From Aculops lycopersici (taxonomy: Eukaryota > Arthropoda > Arachnida > Trombidiformes > Eriophyidae), in contig WNKI01000003.1 of assembly GCA_015350385.1 (NCBI GenBank), positions 1,335,730-1,399,729 on the forward strand: a stretch of DNA of 64,000 nt. The letters are read 5' to 3'. Below the pieces are notes generated by a model. That model saw nothing but the letters and a program-made list of their open reading frames with translations, had not been told where the DNA came from and did no database searches. The position numbers and the translations under genes were made by a program. Position 1 is the first letter of the stretch. Every line of letters begins with the position of its first letter. Shown one piece after another: positions 48,855-59,618 of this stretch.

Positions 48855-49472
48855 ATGTTTCTAAGATTCAGTGTGCCATGGCTTCTCGAAGGTAAGTCGA
48901 TCAGTTCATTCAACTAAACATATGACCATCATTAGAATAAACCAACTAACTTGATTACGAAACTACCAGGTATCTCGCCCTTCATGTTCTGCAACATGGG
49001 AGTTGCTCTGGGAATCAGTCTAAGTGTTGTAGGTGCAGCCATGGGCATTTTCTCCACCGGGGTCTCAATTATCGGTGGTGGAGTCAAGGCACCTCGTATT
49101 AGAACTAGAAATTTAGTTTCCATTATTTTCTGTGAAGCTGTGGCCATCTACGGCGTTATTATTGCAGTAGTATTAGTCAATCTGATTGAAAACTATGATC
49201 CACATGCTGCGGCCACGAGCATCGAGATTAGGTCTCAAAATCATGTCTCCGGTTATATTATGTTTGCCGCCGGCCTAATTGTAGGTCTATGTAATTTATT
49301 TTGTGGTGTTTCAGTCGGCATCGTGGGCTCTGGTGCCGCCCTAGCCGATGCTGCAAATCCTAGTCTATTTGTGAGGATCCTCATTGTGGAAATTTTTGCT
49401 AGCGCCATTGGATTGTTCGGTCTAATAGTGGCCATCATTCTAACGGCTAAAGTTAAAATGGGTGACAAATGA
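48855..49472 (+). CDS. VhaPPA1-1: V-type proton ATPase 21 kDa proteolipid subunit (c'' / ATP6V0B)
   Basis: Two exons: one ending at 48891 with a G|GTAAGT donor, and 48970-49472 after a CAG acceptor. The 78 bp phase-1 intron joins LRFSVPWLLE to GISPFMFCNMG, which matches the family's RFSFGWFLEETSPYMW region. Signatures are SLSVVGAAMGI, GGGVKAPRIRTRNLVSIIFC, EAVAIYG with the proton-carrying Glu, NLFCGVSVGIVGSGAALADA and NPSLFVRILIVEIFASAIGLFG. The protein is part of the V0 proton-translocating ring that acidifies endomembrane compartments. Four membrane spans are visible. The usual first span is missing if ATG 48855 is the start; an upstream exon could splice to about 48866 or further left, so the 5' end is uncertain. 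Two AATAAA signals lie at 49567-49576. Confidence 0.92.
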
Positions 49473-49909
49473 TCTCAAGCAGTAGCCGGCCCAGCTAAGA
49501 AGTAAAACCACCACCTTCATCAACAACAACACATCATGTGAACTCCAATAGTCATCAGTATACAATAATAAATAAAACAACAATCAGATGAACTTGACTC
49601 AGAAGAAAGGGATAATATTTTGTTGACAACGAGCAGCAAGTTGATCGGTCGGCGCAAGAGAGTCAACGCAAGACATCCAGGCCACCGACCAAGATATTCC
49701 AAGAGTTCACTATTATAATTATTATAATCTTAATTATTATCACACAAGTTATTAGTCAAGATATTTCCAACCATCACCCGACTTGCAAACATGCAACTGC
49801 AACCCAAAACAAACCCCAAATCAAACAAGCAGAAGTAAAAGTATACAAACGAGTTTTGTTTGACGTAACGACGGAATGGTGCCACTAATTTAATTCATGT
49901 AGAGCTTTA
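49473..49909. other. Convergent 3' region of the V-ATPase subunit and the kinase
   Basis: Likely 3' untranslated sequence of both genes, with overlapping AATAAA signals at 49567-49576 for the plus-strand gene. No gene seen. Confidence 0.7.
49567..49576 (+). terminator. Overlapping AATAAA poly(A) signals for the V-ATPase subunit
   Basis: AATAAATAAA gives two overlapping canonical signals, about 95 bases after the stop codon. Confidence 0.65.
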
Positions 49910-50764
49910 TCACGCCGTATACTGACTCGCCGGCATCCATTTATGCTTTGAAATACCCTCAAGACTGATTCGCTTGTTTACATCTGGCTCAAGCATTCTG
50001 TTTAATATGTCTTTCAAATTGGCGCTTACTGTTCTAACAACTTTATCGGTCCAACGCCAATTTCGGCTTAGCTGGTTGGAGATCATTTGAGGCCGATTCT
50101 TTCTGTCAAAAGGGTAGACACTGCACATCATGACATAGAGACAGACGCCCAAACTCCAGATATCACTGACAAACGGGTTATACTTCTTCTTGAGCAACAT
50201 CTCAGGAGGCATGTACGATTCTGTGCCCACCCAACTATCTGTTAGCCTCACACGACCTTTCTCGTCGAAGAGCACGTATCGGCTCAGACCAAAGTCTGTC
50301 AGCTTGGGATTCATGTAGTCGTCCAATAGGACATTGTCTAGCTTCAAATCTCTATGTGCTATCTTTTGGCTCTTTAAATAGAGTAAGGCATCAACCATTG
50401 GCGGAAACCAAAGCTTACTGACCGTTTCTGTTAATGGCCCATGTGTTCTGACAAATTTACCTATTGTACCTCCTGATGCAAACTCCATGAAAATGTAGAT
50501 TTTATTCTTGGTTCTCATAATATCATATGTTTGTACCACATGTTCGTGTCTAATATTGGTCAGGATCATCAACTCTCGTTGCATATCCTCGTCTAAACTA
50601 GGTGGATGTCCAACTTTGATCACCTTTACGGCTACCAAACGCCCGTCTCTTTGGGCTTTGTAAACGGTTCCAAATCCACCAGAATCTAATTTCTCTCCTA
50701 TCTCGTAACCTTCTTGTTTAAACTCACCCTTGCCGGCTGGCAACGAGCGGTGTTGTTGAGGCAT
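49910..50764 (-). CDS. Serine/threonine protein kinase, testis-specific (TSSK)-like
   Basis: Codes for 284 residues from ATG 50764; a longer frame exists but starts only with TTG. One kinase domain makes up nearly the whole protein, as in TSSKs. Visible elements (numbered from ATG 50764) are the glycine loop DSGGFG (about 27-32), VAVKVIK lysine (47), the helix C Glu in QRELMIL (64), HRDLKLDN (137-144), DFG (157-159), an unusual PPE instead of APE (186-188), DIWSLGVCLYVMMC, and a C-lobe ending at KHKWM. The catalytic residues are intact, so activity is expected. The first Gly of the glycine loop is Asp. The C-lobe resembles TSSK and CAMK-group kinases, which act in sperm development in animals. 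The next gene on the same strand begins 288 bases upstream. Confidence 0.85.
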   Translation of the reverse strand: MPQQHRSLPAGKGEFKQEGYEIGEKLDSGGFGTVYKAQRDGRLVAVKVIKVGHPPSLDEDMQRELMILTNIRHEHVVQTYDIMRTKNKIYIFMEFASGGTIGKFVRTHGPLTETVSKLWFPPMVDALLYLKSQKIAHRDLKLDNVLLDDYMNPKLTDFGLSRYVLFDEKGRVRLTDSWVGTESYMPPEMLLKKKYNPFVSDIWSLGVCLYVMMCSVYPFDRKNRPQMISNQLSRNWRWTDKVVRTVSANLKDILNRMLEPDVNKRISLEGISKHKWMPASQYTA

Positions 50765-51051
50765 TTCAGCCCGAGAAATCAACAGGCGGCTCGTGTTGAA
50801 TAGAACCCTAGGGTGATGGGATCAAACAAACCAAACGGATACTACCAATATGAGCATAAAGTATATTGAGCAACAATTGATAAATAATCCACCAAAAGTG
50901 AGGTGTAAGAAAAAAGAATTAGAGGGTAGAAAACAAAAATTTGGCACAGATGAGTAGCTAGCGACGTTTGGTCGCTATGAACAAATATCCATAATCTGTT
51001 TTTAAAGGTGTCATTTTTGAAATTTGTTAACCTTCTCGCTAAGTCATTTAA

Positions 51052-52554
51052 TCATATTTTGCTTCTTTTACGTAAATTATATCGGCCAGCACTCTCGTTT
51101 GCTGGTTCAGGTGCAGCGTCCCTCTTGGGAGCTTTTTGTCTCGCTATTTTGGGGGAGTTTGGCTGTGATTCTGGCTCTTTTTGTGGCTGTAACTGAGGTG
51201 ATTGCTTGGTTTTCTTCCTTGCCTGCTCAGTTTTAGTTGTTGCTCTTGACCTAGTTGTCCTCGACGATTGTTGACGAACCTTGCTCGGTTTGTTAGCAGG
51301 TTGTTGTTGTTGATGATGTGGATTGACAACTATAGGTGTCGACTTTCGAGTCGCTTCTGAATCCCCCTTCTCCGGTGGGAACAGCTGCCCTTTAGATGTC
51401 TGTGATGATGAATTAGTATTAATTGGTTTCATGGGGTGTGATTGATTTGAGGCGAGTTGATTTTCCTGGTTTTCAGGTGGTGTTGTGACAACTGATGTGA
51501 TGGTGGATATCCTGGTTGTTGGAGTCCTATTACTATTAGCGCCATGAACTGGCGTTGATTGAAACATATCTGCTCTATTAACATTATTCAACAGCTGATT
51601 CCTTCCAATCGGATGGATAGGTGACGAGGGCAAATCGATTGGACTTTCCTCAGGTAGCAATTCGACTTCTTCATTTGATGGTGCCGCTAATGAGTCTAAA
51701 CAATTCCAAACAGACGGTGTATGCAAGACCCTCTCTGGACCTAGCAGGGGAGGCACTGAGGTTACATCGGGTGGATCGAGGCTATCATGACCCTCAAACA
51801 TGGAGTTGAAACTCTTTTCACGCTTTTCTTCACTCTTGGCTGATTCCTCCTCGTATTCAATCTCTATTTCATCTTCCTCCTCATCCTCGTCCTCCTCTGC
51901 CAGAGGCTCTAGGTGGTGGAGTAATTCTGGACTCTCGCCACCTAGAGCCTGCTCCTCTTGAGCTCGAACATCGCCCTCAACCAGAGTGTTCTCGTCATTC
52001 TCTTCCTCTATTTCTTCGTAATCCTCTTCGTCATACTCCTCCCCCTCTTGTTCGACCCCATCTTCACTGCCTGAATTAACTGAGGAGGTGGCGTTTGTAT
52101 TTGTCTCCGTTTCTCTCTCACTTGACTCGCCATTCTCGCTTTGTTCCGATTCCTCCTCTATCTGAGTGTGTATTTGTGGCAGGGGAAAGGTGGATGATGT
52201 CATTCGGTCCATTTCACGTATTGAATCACGAATCGAATGGGTGGAGTTGCCAGAGTTTGTGGTAAGATTTTTCATCAAACCCTCCAAAGTCAGCTTCATC
52301 TTATTGTATAAGCGCTCCTTCGCCTCCAGCTCTTTGACTTTCTTTTTACAATCCGATAATTTAGTCCTACACTGAACTAACTCAATCTTATGTTGCATGG
52401 CCTCCTGCATATACATATCCTTAATATCCAATGCCTGCTTAAAATCCTGTCTCAATCTGCCCAATTCCTGGGCCAGTTCATTGTTTAGTTCCACATATTC
52501 GTTGCAACGGCACATTCGGCCGGCCATTGAGATATTTTCAACAACTCTAACCAT
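51052..52554 (-). CDS. Unrecognised coiled-coil, acidic, basic-tailed protein
   Basis: Codes for 500 residues from an ATG, in one exon. About residues 18-95 form a heptad-rich coiled coil rich in Glu, Lys, Leu and Gln, starting just after a Cys-Arg-Cys motif. Residues about 135-235 are extremely Glu/Asp-rich. Residues 290-400 are Ser/Thr/Pro/Asn-rich with several SP and TP sites. The last 90 residues are Lys/Arg/Gln-rich and end in RYNLRKRSKI, which looks like a nuclear localisation or chromatin-binding tail. The order coiled coil, acidic middle, basic tail recalls chromosome-associated proteins such as shugoshins, but I see no diagnostic shugoshin motif, so no function is assigned. It lies between the kinase and the ADAM gene, all on the minus strand. 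Confidence 0.75.
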   Translation of the reverse strand: MVRVVENISMAGRMCRCNEYVELNNELAQELGRLRQDFKQALDIKDMYMQEAMQHKIELVQCRTKLSDCKKKVKELEAKERLYNKMKLTLEGLMKNLTTNSGNSTHSIRDSIREMDRMTSSTFPLPQIHTQIEEESEQSENGESSERETETNTNATSSVNSGSEDGVEQEGEEYDEEDYEEIEEENDENTLVEGDVRAQEEQALGGESPELLHHLEPLAEEDEDEEEDEIEIEYEEESAKSEEKREKSFNSMFEGHDSLDPPDVTSVPPLLGPERVLHTPSVWNCLDSLAAPSNEEVELLPEESPIDLPSSPIHPIGRNQLLNNVNRADMFQSTPVHGANSNRTPTTRISTITSVVTTPPENQENQLASNQSHPMKPINTNSSSQTSKGQLFPPEKGDSEATRKSTPIVVNPHHQQQQPANKPSKVRQQSSRTTRSRATTKTEQARKKTKQSPQLQPQKEPESQPNSPKIARQKAPKRDAAPEPANESAGRYNLRKRSKI

Positions 52555-53060
52555 ATTTAGTGTTTGTATTGGTTTTCCTTTCTAATATAGTCTTTAATCT
52601 CTTGAGTAACATAATATATTGGATGGCCAACCAAGGTGGATAGATGATAATAAAAAGGTATACAGGTACAAATGGCCAATGGCTTAAAAGGTTTGGCCGT
52701 TAAAATGACCACCGCGTGAGTGGAGTGAAGTTTTAGCCGCACGCACACCGGCTAACTTTCCCTCTATTTTTTATGTTTACAACTGACGCGCGCAATTTCG
52801 CCTTCGCTCACTGCCTCATAACGGCTACCGTGGACTGGCAGTTCGAGTATGTGTGCACAAAACTTTCCAAAAGGACTGTAGTTTTTTTTGAAAACCCGAA
52901 TAAGCTCTCAGACACTGGGGCGCCTGCAATCAACTTCACCTGTCGTATGAGTGAGTCATGTAACAGAGTTAATTTATTATGTAGATAAAAATTGATACTT
53001 AGTGATAACAAACAATCTATAGCGATGACATGTAACAACAGATCATAATGACAACAGCCT
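52555..53060. other. Spacer: ADAM 3' end and promoter of the coiled-coil gene
   Basis: 506 bp between two tandem minus-strand genes. It contains an AATAAA on the minus strand at 52973-52978, 83 bases past the ADAM stop, and presumably the promoter of the coiled-coil gene. No other gene seen. Confidence 0.65.
52973..52978 (-). terminator. Poly(A) signal for the ADAM gene
   Basis: TTTATT on the plus strand reads AATAAA on the minus strand, well placed after the stop at 53061. Confidence 0.6.
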
Positions 53061-55245
53061 TTAAAGCTTGCCGCTGTCCACAGTCGACGCCTGGTCGGCG
53101 GTAGATGTCGAGGGTGGCGCCGACTCGTCGGCGCCGGCCTGTTCCCGATCCAATGACCGGTTATCCTGGTTGTTGGATCGGATATCGATAGCACCTGTAT
53201 TCTGATCATTATTGTCCTTCTCCACGGCCTCTCCTGCGTTAGCTTGGCCATTTGTAACGTCCAGAATGCCACCATTTTGGTTACCATCCAACGATTGCTG
53301 TCTGCTCATTGAGAGTTGGCCGGCTGTGACACCTGTTATCGAGGTCTCGCTTGCTCTATTTTGTTGAGTCTGTTGATGTTGCGGTATGTTTTGTTGCATT
53401 TGATAGGAATTCATCATTCTAGACACAAAGAGGCCGTCTTCAGAGTCGGACATAGAGTAGATTGAATCTTGAGCGGCTCGCGATTGCTCTCTTGGCGACT
53501 TACTACTCGGAACTCGAGCGCGAGCATTGGGTCTTCTGGTTGCTCGTTGGTATTGTTGTTGATTGACTACATCGAAAGAGTCATCGTTGGTGGTTGTTAT
53601 TGCTGCTATTGGTTTAGAAATTGAATGAGCTCGAGAGTTTCGCCCAAGCGCTGAGCTTCGGCTACTTGATCTAGCGGCCGCGACAGCAGTCGCGGCTTGA
53701 TTGGCCAAGCCGCCACCTGTTCGATCCTGACCCTCGTTATCCTGGATCAATTCCTCAAATTGTTGCTGAATAATACTTTGGTTGTGCAACTTTTGCAATC
53801 TATCAATTAGCGACTGCAAATTCTGAAGCTTAATCTGCTGCCTCTTTAGAGTGCCGCCACGAGAAACTGACTGCTGAGTTGAAGTTCCAAAACCTGTGAA
53901 GTTTCGCCTGCTCATATTGGCCACCGTGGAGTTATTTAAATTGTTTAGAACTTCGTCGATGGATGTCGATGAAAACTCCCTATTCTCATTTAGACTTCTC
54001 GCAAGCAAGGCACTAAGTTGAACAGAAAGCGGAAGGGAGAAAAACTCGTGCAAACTCTCTGGCTTCACTGTTGCCTGAGAGCTAGATGTTGTGGGTCCAG
54101 TCGCCATGCCACCTGTGAGCCTACTCCTTTGTTGTTGGTGTAAAATCTGCACTTGTTCCAGTTGCTGGAGTTGGGCAATCAGCGACAGTTGCTCGTGGCC
54201 AATATAAGGCTGAGGCGGTTGGCTGGTCAAATTATTGCCAGAGTTGAGTGGAATCTTGCGCATAGTTCGACCCATTGACCAGCCTCCACCTCCACTTGCG
54301 GCTGACACTTGTTGTTTGCTCGAGTTGGCACCACTCGACGCTCGCTGGGATCTCAGTCGAATGCTCGTATCCTCAATCTCGTCCACATCCGTCATATCCG
54401 ATTGGCAGTCGTTCATTTCGTCCAACAAGTGTTGGGCCGGCGGCGGCGGAAGGGGCGGCAATTGCTCGTCGTCGGCAAGTTCGCCATCATCCTCGTCGTC
54501 CTCCTCGTCGTCGTCCTTATGTTTCAAGGTGGTCACCGCTGTTTCCTGCTCTAAAGAGTGCTGCCTAGAGAGAGACAACTCTCTCTTGCTGAGACTCAAT
54601 GAGCCGAGATCGATTCTTCGCGGCTGCTGTTGTTGGTGCTGCGCTCCGATTGCACCTAAGATCACGTCATCATGGAATCCACCACCATTTGCATCGCCGA
54701 GTTGATGACGCAAGTGTTGGTGCTGATGCCTGTTTCCTCCAGAGGACACCATTGAGAATTGATGCTGTTGCGTCGACTCGCGATGCTCGGGCGACGAGGG
54801 AGCCGAGCAACTGTCCTCAAAGTTTGGCACCCTTCTATCGTTATCATAAACTCCATTCTTGTAGATCCCCATTCGATTTCCACCTGTGAGCCGTCTATTA
54901 ACGCTCGACCTCACAGGTGTGGCTAGTGCACGGTGAGTTGCAGTTGAGTTCCTATTGCTCAGATCGTCGAGATCATTCAGATCCTCGTCATGGCCACCGT
55001 TTCTATTTGCGTTGTTATGCACACTACCCAAACTGGTAGCCCGATTAATGGAACTCAAAGCCCTCAATGGCCGGTTGTGCTGGTGTGGATGTTGATGATC
55101 AATCAGATGAGTTTGATACACAAAATTTCCTCCAACTTGACGCTGTCCCATTGGCTGTCTCCTTGTAGTTGCTGAGTTGATGTTATTACTGTGATCACCA
55201 CCTGTTTTCATCATCATTCGGTTGTTGATATTGTTGGTGTTGTTG

Positions 55246-55283
<38 letters not shown>

Positions 55284-58200
55284 GATACTGAAACTTTGCA
55301 TCATTCTCTGGTCCATCAATCGCTGGTGTTTGTGGTTCATTGGTCTAGGAGGTTGCTCATTAGCTAGCAGTGGAATATGATCTCCACTAGCCGCTTCGAA
55401 ACTTGCTTGCTGCAAGCCAACGCACTCGTTCAGTTGCTTCACCTGGCTCTCATCAAAGTAATGGACTGAGGCGGACATTTGTTGCTGCTGCATCTGTTGC
55501 TGTTGATGTTGTTGAGCTCTCGTGTGATAATGAGGTTGTTGTTGTTGGACATACTGTAGTCGCAAACCGACCTGTTCGCCGCCAGCCTCTTGAGGTGCTT
55601 GCATGGGTATTGTTTGGAAGGGAGCCTGACCTGACATTGGCGATACGAAAGGACTTAGTAAATCTTGTATCCCGTTGGCGCCGCCACCTGAGGATGCGCT
55701 GGCTGGACCAAAGTTGGTGGCAGTGGTGCCGCCGGTGCCAGTCGCTCCACTATCTAGAATAGAAATTTCCGCATCTGCTAAACGGCGAGCAATGAATGAG
55801 GAGCGCATTGCGTCGAGTTTACAGTTCATTTGATGGTGACGCAACACCTTATCTGGTTTGTAGAATCCCTTGCGTCTATAGCAGTTGGCCATTAGGGCGA
55901 AACCCACGTAAACAGCTGCCACAATTGAGACTAAAATGAAAACCAAAGTTGGGGCGCCCAAAGCGCTGCTCTTGTTTGTGTTGCTCATGGTGGAGGTTGT
56001 ACTTGTTCCACTGCTACCACTACCACTGTAAACAGAGCTACCTCCGCCACTACTTCCATTTGTGGAGGGAGCTGGCGAGGGAACGGGACCAGCGGGTTGA
56101 GCGTTTGGAGAGGCGGTGGCAACCGGAAGTGGCTCGGTATTCGCGCTCGAGGTTGCCACTGGCTCAGTCATGGCCACGGTGAAGGCTGACGTGCTGATGG
56201 GACCACTTGTTAGATTTTGTATCCCATTCATCGTTCGCTGGTCAATGAGTGAGGGCGATTTTGGCGGTGACGCCTGATAAACTGTGGTGACTAAATCTTG
56301 CTGCCTGTTGGTGGTTATTGTTGAGGCGTACATATTGGTGAGCTGACGTTGGCTACAATCGTGGCCCGTCCACTCCGGGTCGCAGTGGCACCTATTGGCG
56401 GTGGAGCAAACTCCGTTGCCAGAACAGGGGCGCCCCGTTTTCTCGTCGCGCGGACACAACTCATAGGCGTCCCTGTAGACGCTTTCCAACTGTTTGCAAG
56501 TTTGATTGAAACAAACCTTGTTTTGGCCACACTTGCTACCATCTCTAACGTAACTGATCGCCGTTGAGTAACTTGGATGGTTGTTATTAATGCTAGCAGC
56601 TCCGCCAATCTGTCCACTTCCGCTCATACTGCCAGACGACGATGCAACGCCAGTAGCTGCGACGGTGGCGGCACTGGCTGCAATCGTGGCACTATTAGTG
56701 ATAACCTTGCACTCTTTTGGCCCACTTCCGTCGTGAGGGTTCGCCACTGACCTAGCGTACTCGTGAGTTGTAGTCGTTGGCGTTGCTAAACTTCCTCTTG
56801 CCGACATCAAGGACAACGACGTCGCCAATGATGATGCTGATGATCTCGGGCCACCGAAAGCGGAAGTGGGGCTATCACGAAAGTTGCTCGAACTCGAGGA
56901 CTCGATCGAGGCCGTCACAGGTTTGTTGTCGCCCGCCTGACATTGCAAGGTGCCGCACATCATGTTCTCCTGATCGCAACGTTTGTATTTGCGCAGGGAG
57001 GAGTCGTAGCCGCAGTTGCCGCGGATGGTTCCGTTTAAATTGAAACTTGTGTAACAAACTCGATCAGATTTATGCGAGTCGCTGCCCCACAATTCGGAGC
57101 ACTGCGAGTCGTGCGTGGGACATTGGCCCAAGAAACAGTAGCCGGCGTTTCCCGAACAGGGGAAGCCGTTTTGTTTGTACACATCGGGCGCGCATTGGCC
57201 CGATTTGCCGTCGCAGGTTTCAGGTAGGTCGCACTCGCCGCGCGACTTCCGGCACACGAAACCGCGCGGCCTAAGGCGACACCTGTCGCAGCAGGCTCCA
57301 TTGATGCACTCGGCGTCCGCCTTGAAACGACAAGTGACTGGATCGCAGCAAGAGTCATTCTCGTAACACTCCTGAAAGGTTCCACAGTCACAATCCTCTC
57401 CCTTGTCCACGATTCCATTGCCACAGGTTTTAAAATCCTCAAGTTGATTTGGTTTGTTGAACAGACAAATTCCATGGCCTAATCTCAAATTCTTATTATA
57501 TGTCTCCACACTTTGTCTCGAAAATTTGTAGGGCAAGCTTCCAATGGTTGGCCCATCGCCATTGTTATCACTGCCACCGGCCATTTGATTGCCCGAATTG
57601 TCAATATTATCACTAGGATCCAACGACGACGACGACGACAAAGACGATGAGTGAGTTATCAGTGTCAAGTTTTGGTCGTAGCTTTGGTTTCCGGCCTCAA
57701 GACTGGAGCTCAAGTTGGTCATTATAATGGAAACAGGTGGTTGCTGATAGATGAAACGCTCGCTCATCAAGCAATTGAAGCGACAATACCTCTGATCAGA
57801 GTGTAAATCGGAGTCAGTTGAGTCCGAAAACTCGTTTGTTGGATCAAAAAAGTTTCCGAGTTGGCTGTTGCCACCGCCGCCGCTCTCTTGGTTGCTGATG
57901 GACCGACTCTTTAGCTCGTCTTCCTCCTTCTCCTCCTCCTGTTCCTGGTGTCCCGAGGATCCGGCTGTTTGGAGGCCAGGTAGGCGCGGCTTTGTGGGTT
58001 TGAAGACGGCCACGCCTCCCTTGGCGAGCGGGCCCATGCCCCCTGTGGTGGGTAAAGCCAGGGGCAACTGGTGCGACTGTTGATATTGCTGTTGTTGCTG
58101 TTGTGACTGCGCTAAAGAGTTACCACCATTAAAAGCACCCAAGTTTTCATCGTGTTCCATGCCCAAATTGTGGCCCAACATATGAGCAATCGTTGAGGCT

Positions 58201-59081
58201 GCAATAAATGGCTCAAATACACTTGCATCCTGTGAGACGCTCACTGCTCGAGATGAACAGATACTATCGGGAATGGACATGCCCGCCTCGTAGGCTTCAA
58301 ATTGCCTCAGGTGTCCCCCGGTTAGAAGATGCGCCGCGTCCATTGAAACCTTGTACAGTTTTCTCGTTGAATATTCCAAAAAATTATACAACGTTTGCTT
58401 TGTATTGGACGACATCTCGATTTGGTCGCCATGGGCCCAAGTTTCAATATAAATAAGTGCCACTCGTGTGTTTGCCGAACGAAAGTACAGATCCAAACAA
58501 TTGATTATCTGCATGGCATCGTGCAAAACCTCCAACCGACTGGAGGTATTTCGTTTCTCGTACATATCCTGGCTTAGCACTAGCGCTAATTCAATGTACT
58601 TCTCCGTTAAGCTAACATCTCGCTTGCTGAACAGTCTGCTGCTCAAGGTTCTATTGTTTAGATTTGCCATGGGATCTTGAGTTTCTCTCGAGCTTCCTCT
58701 AGCCATGTTATTATTGTTATTATTGCCACCCCTGTTATCACAGCTCTTGTTATTAGTTGCAACTACTTCTTGTCGTCGCGATTTGTCGTTTAAATTGTCA
58801 CCCAGTGCACTAAATTTGACATCCTTGTCCCTGTCGTCACTCCTTTCGACCACTTGACGCTTACTTGAGGCAGCACCGCTGCTACTACTACTACTTGACA
58901 ACCTGTTATATTGACGGAATGCCCATTCGTGTAGACGAGAGTTTCCGCACTCGCGTCTCTGCAAATCCGGTGGCTGGCCGTCGTCTTTTTGGCCGCCTGC
59001 ACTTCCGGTGGCCGTTGTTGCTGCTGCTGCTGCTGTCTGTACGCTCGATTGGTACCTGTAAATTATGTGCGGATGCTTCTT
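53061..59081 (-). CDS. mmd: ADAM11/22/23-type (mind-meld-like) transmembrane protein, giant last exon
   Basis: The exon starts after an ACAAACAG acceptor at 59082 and codes for 2006 residues. In order it holds the prodomain end with HPHIIYR and a cysteine-switch-like ECG, a possible convertase site RLFSKR, and a metalloprotease domain from EKYIELALVLS to about 57480. The disintegrin domain runs about 57160-57435 and begins CGNGIVDKGEDCDCG. A cysteine-rich region, an EGF-like domain (about 56363-56464), a membrane span (about 55887-55970) and a 940-residue cytoplasmic tail follow. The zinc motif reads HMLGHNLGMEHD at about 58150-58185: the three His are kept but the catalytic Glu is Met, so proteolysis should be lost. 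This fits the ADAM11/22/23 group, which act as adhesion or receptor proteins. Poly-Gln/Asn/Ser inserts enlarge the protease domain and tail. Small unspliced introns inside low-complexity parts cannot be excluded. Confidence 0.9.
55251..55283. repeat. (TTA)n tract coding poly-Asn in the ADAM tail
   Basis: A trinucleotide run read as AAT codons on the minus strand gives an uninterrupted poly-Asn stretch in the cytoplasmic tail. It is likely to vary in length between individuals. Confidence 0.9.
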
Positions 59082-59193
59082 CTGTTTGTGTGTTTGTTTT
59101 ATGAAAGTTACAAAGATGTTGGTTGAGACGAGATCAAGGTTAGTTTAGGGTCAAGTGTCCTTCATTTCAAGCGACAGTTGAAGTCTCACTTAC

Positions 59194-59257
59194 ACTAACT
59201 TCCGCGTCGTAGAAGGGATGTATCACAAAACTCTTGTTGCCGACGTGAATGATTCCG
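59194..59257 (-). CDS. mmd: ADAM gene, prodomain exon 4 (64 bp)
   Basis: Codes for SGIIHVGNKSFVIHPFYDAEVS with its neighbours. It is bounded by a CAG acceptor (59258-59260) and a GTAAGT donor (59188-59193). Incoming phase 2 and outgoing phase 0 match exons 3 and 5. The sequence fits the 'CSGLRG...V' part of ADAM prodomains, which precedes the HPHIIYR at the start of exon 5. The intron to exon 5 is 112 bp. Confidence 0.85.
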
Positions 59258-59351
59258 CTGTTTGTTGTTTAGGATACATGGAGTTTGGTCAGCAAAGTCA
59301 TGATATGATGATAGATGATACAAAATAAATTGCCAAATAGCAAACACCTAC

Positions 59352-59510
59352 CTCAATCCATTGCACGTCCTGAAGGCACCCACTGCTCTCGGGCGGACGT
59401 GTGGTTGCGAGTGGGCGTGGTAGTAGCAATGCTCGATGGGCTGGGTGGAGATTTGCTTGCCACCTTTAGGCAGAAAGTGTTTCTGTATTAGGTTTGGACC
59501 GAAGAGATTG
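59352..59510 (-). CDS. mmd: ADAM gene, prodomain exon 3 (159 bp)
   Basis: Codes for the stretch from NLFGPNLIQKHFLP through EHCYYHAHSQPHVRPRAVG to AFRTCNGL. HCYYH followed by a Cys is a hallmark of ADAM prodomains. It is bounded by an ATACAG acceptor and a GTAGGT donor, with phases that fit exons 2 and 4. The introns are 108 bp (before it) and 94 bp (after it). Confidence 0.9.
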
Positions 59511-59618
59511 CTGTATTTTGAGGAGAGATGGTGGTGATTGTGGGAATAGACATATGAGAGTTAGTCATTTCTTTCTATCTAACCGCGAAATCGTCCATCT
59601 CTTTATAATCTGACTTAC

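Noticed and set aside
50765..50782. Start of the kinase at 50782
   Set aside because: That codon is TTG; the first ATG in frame is at 50764.
54235..54705. Plus-strand frames inside the ADAM coding exon
   Set aside because: They are antisense shadows of Ser/Glu/Asp-rich codons.
53061..58964. Start of the ADAM protein at 58964
   Set aside because: That codon is TTG, and the frame continues 39 codons further to a splice acceptor that joins a clear prodomain. It is not the true start.
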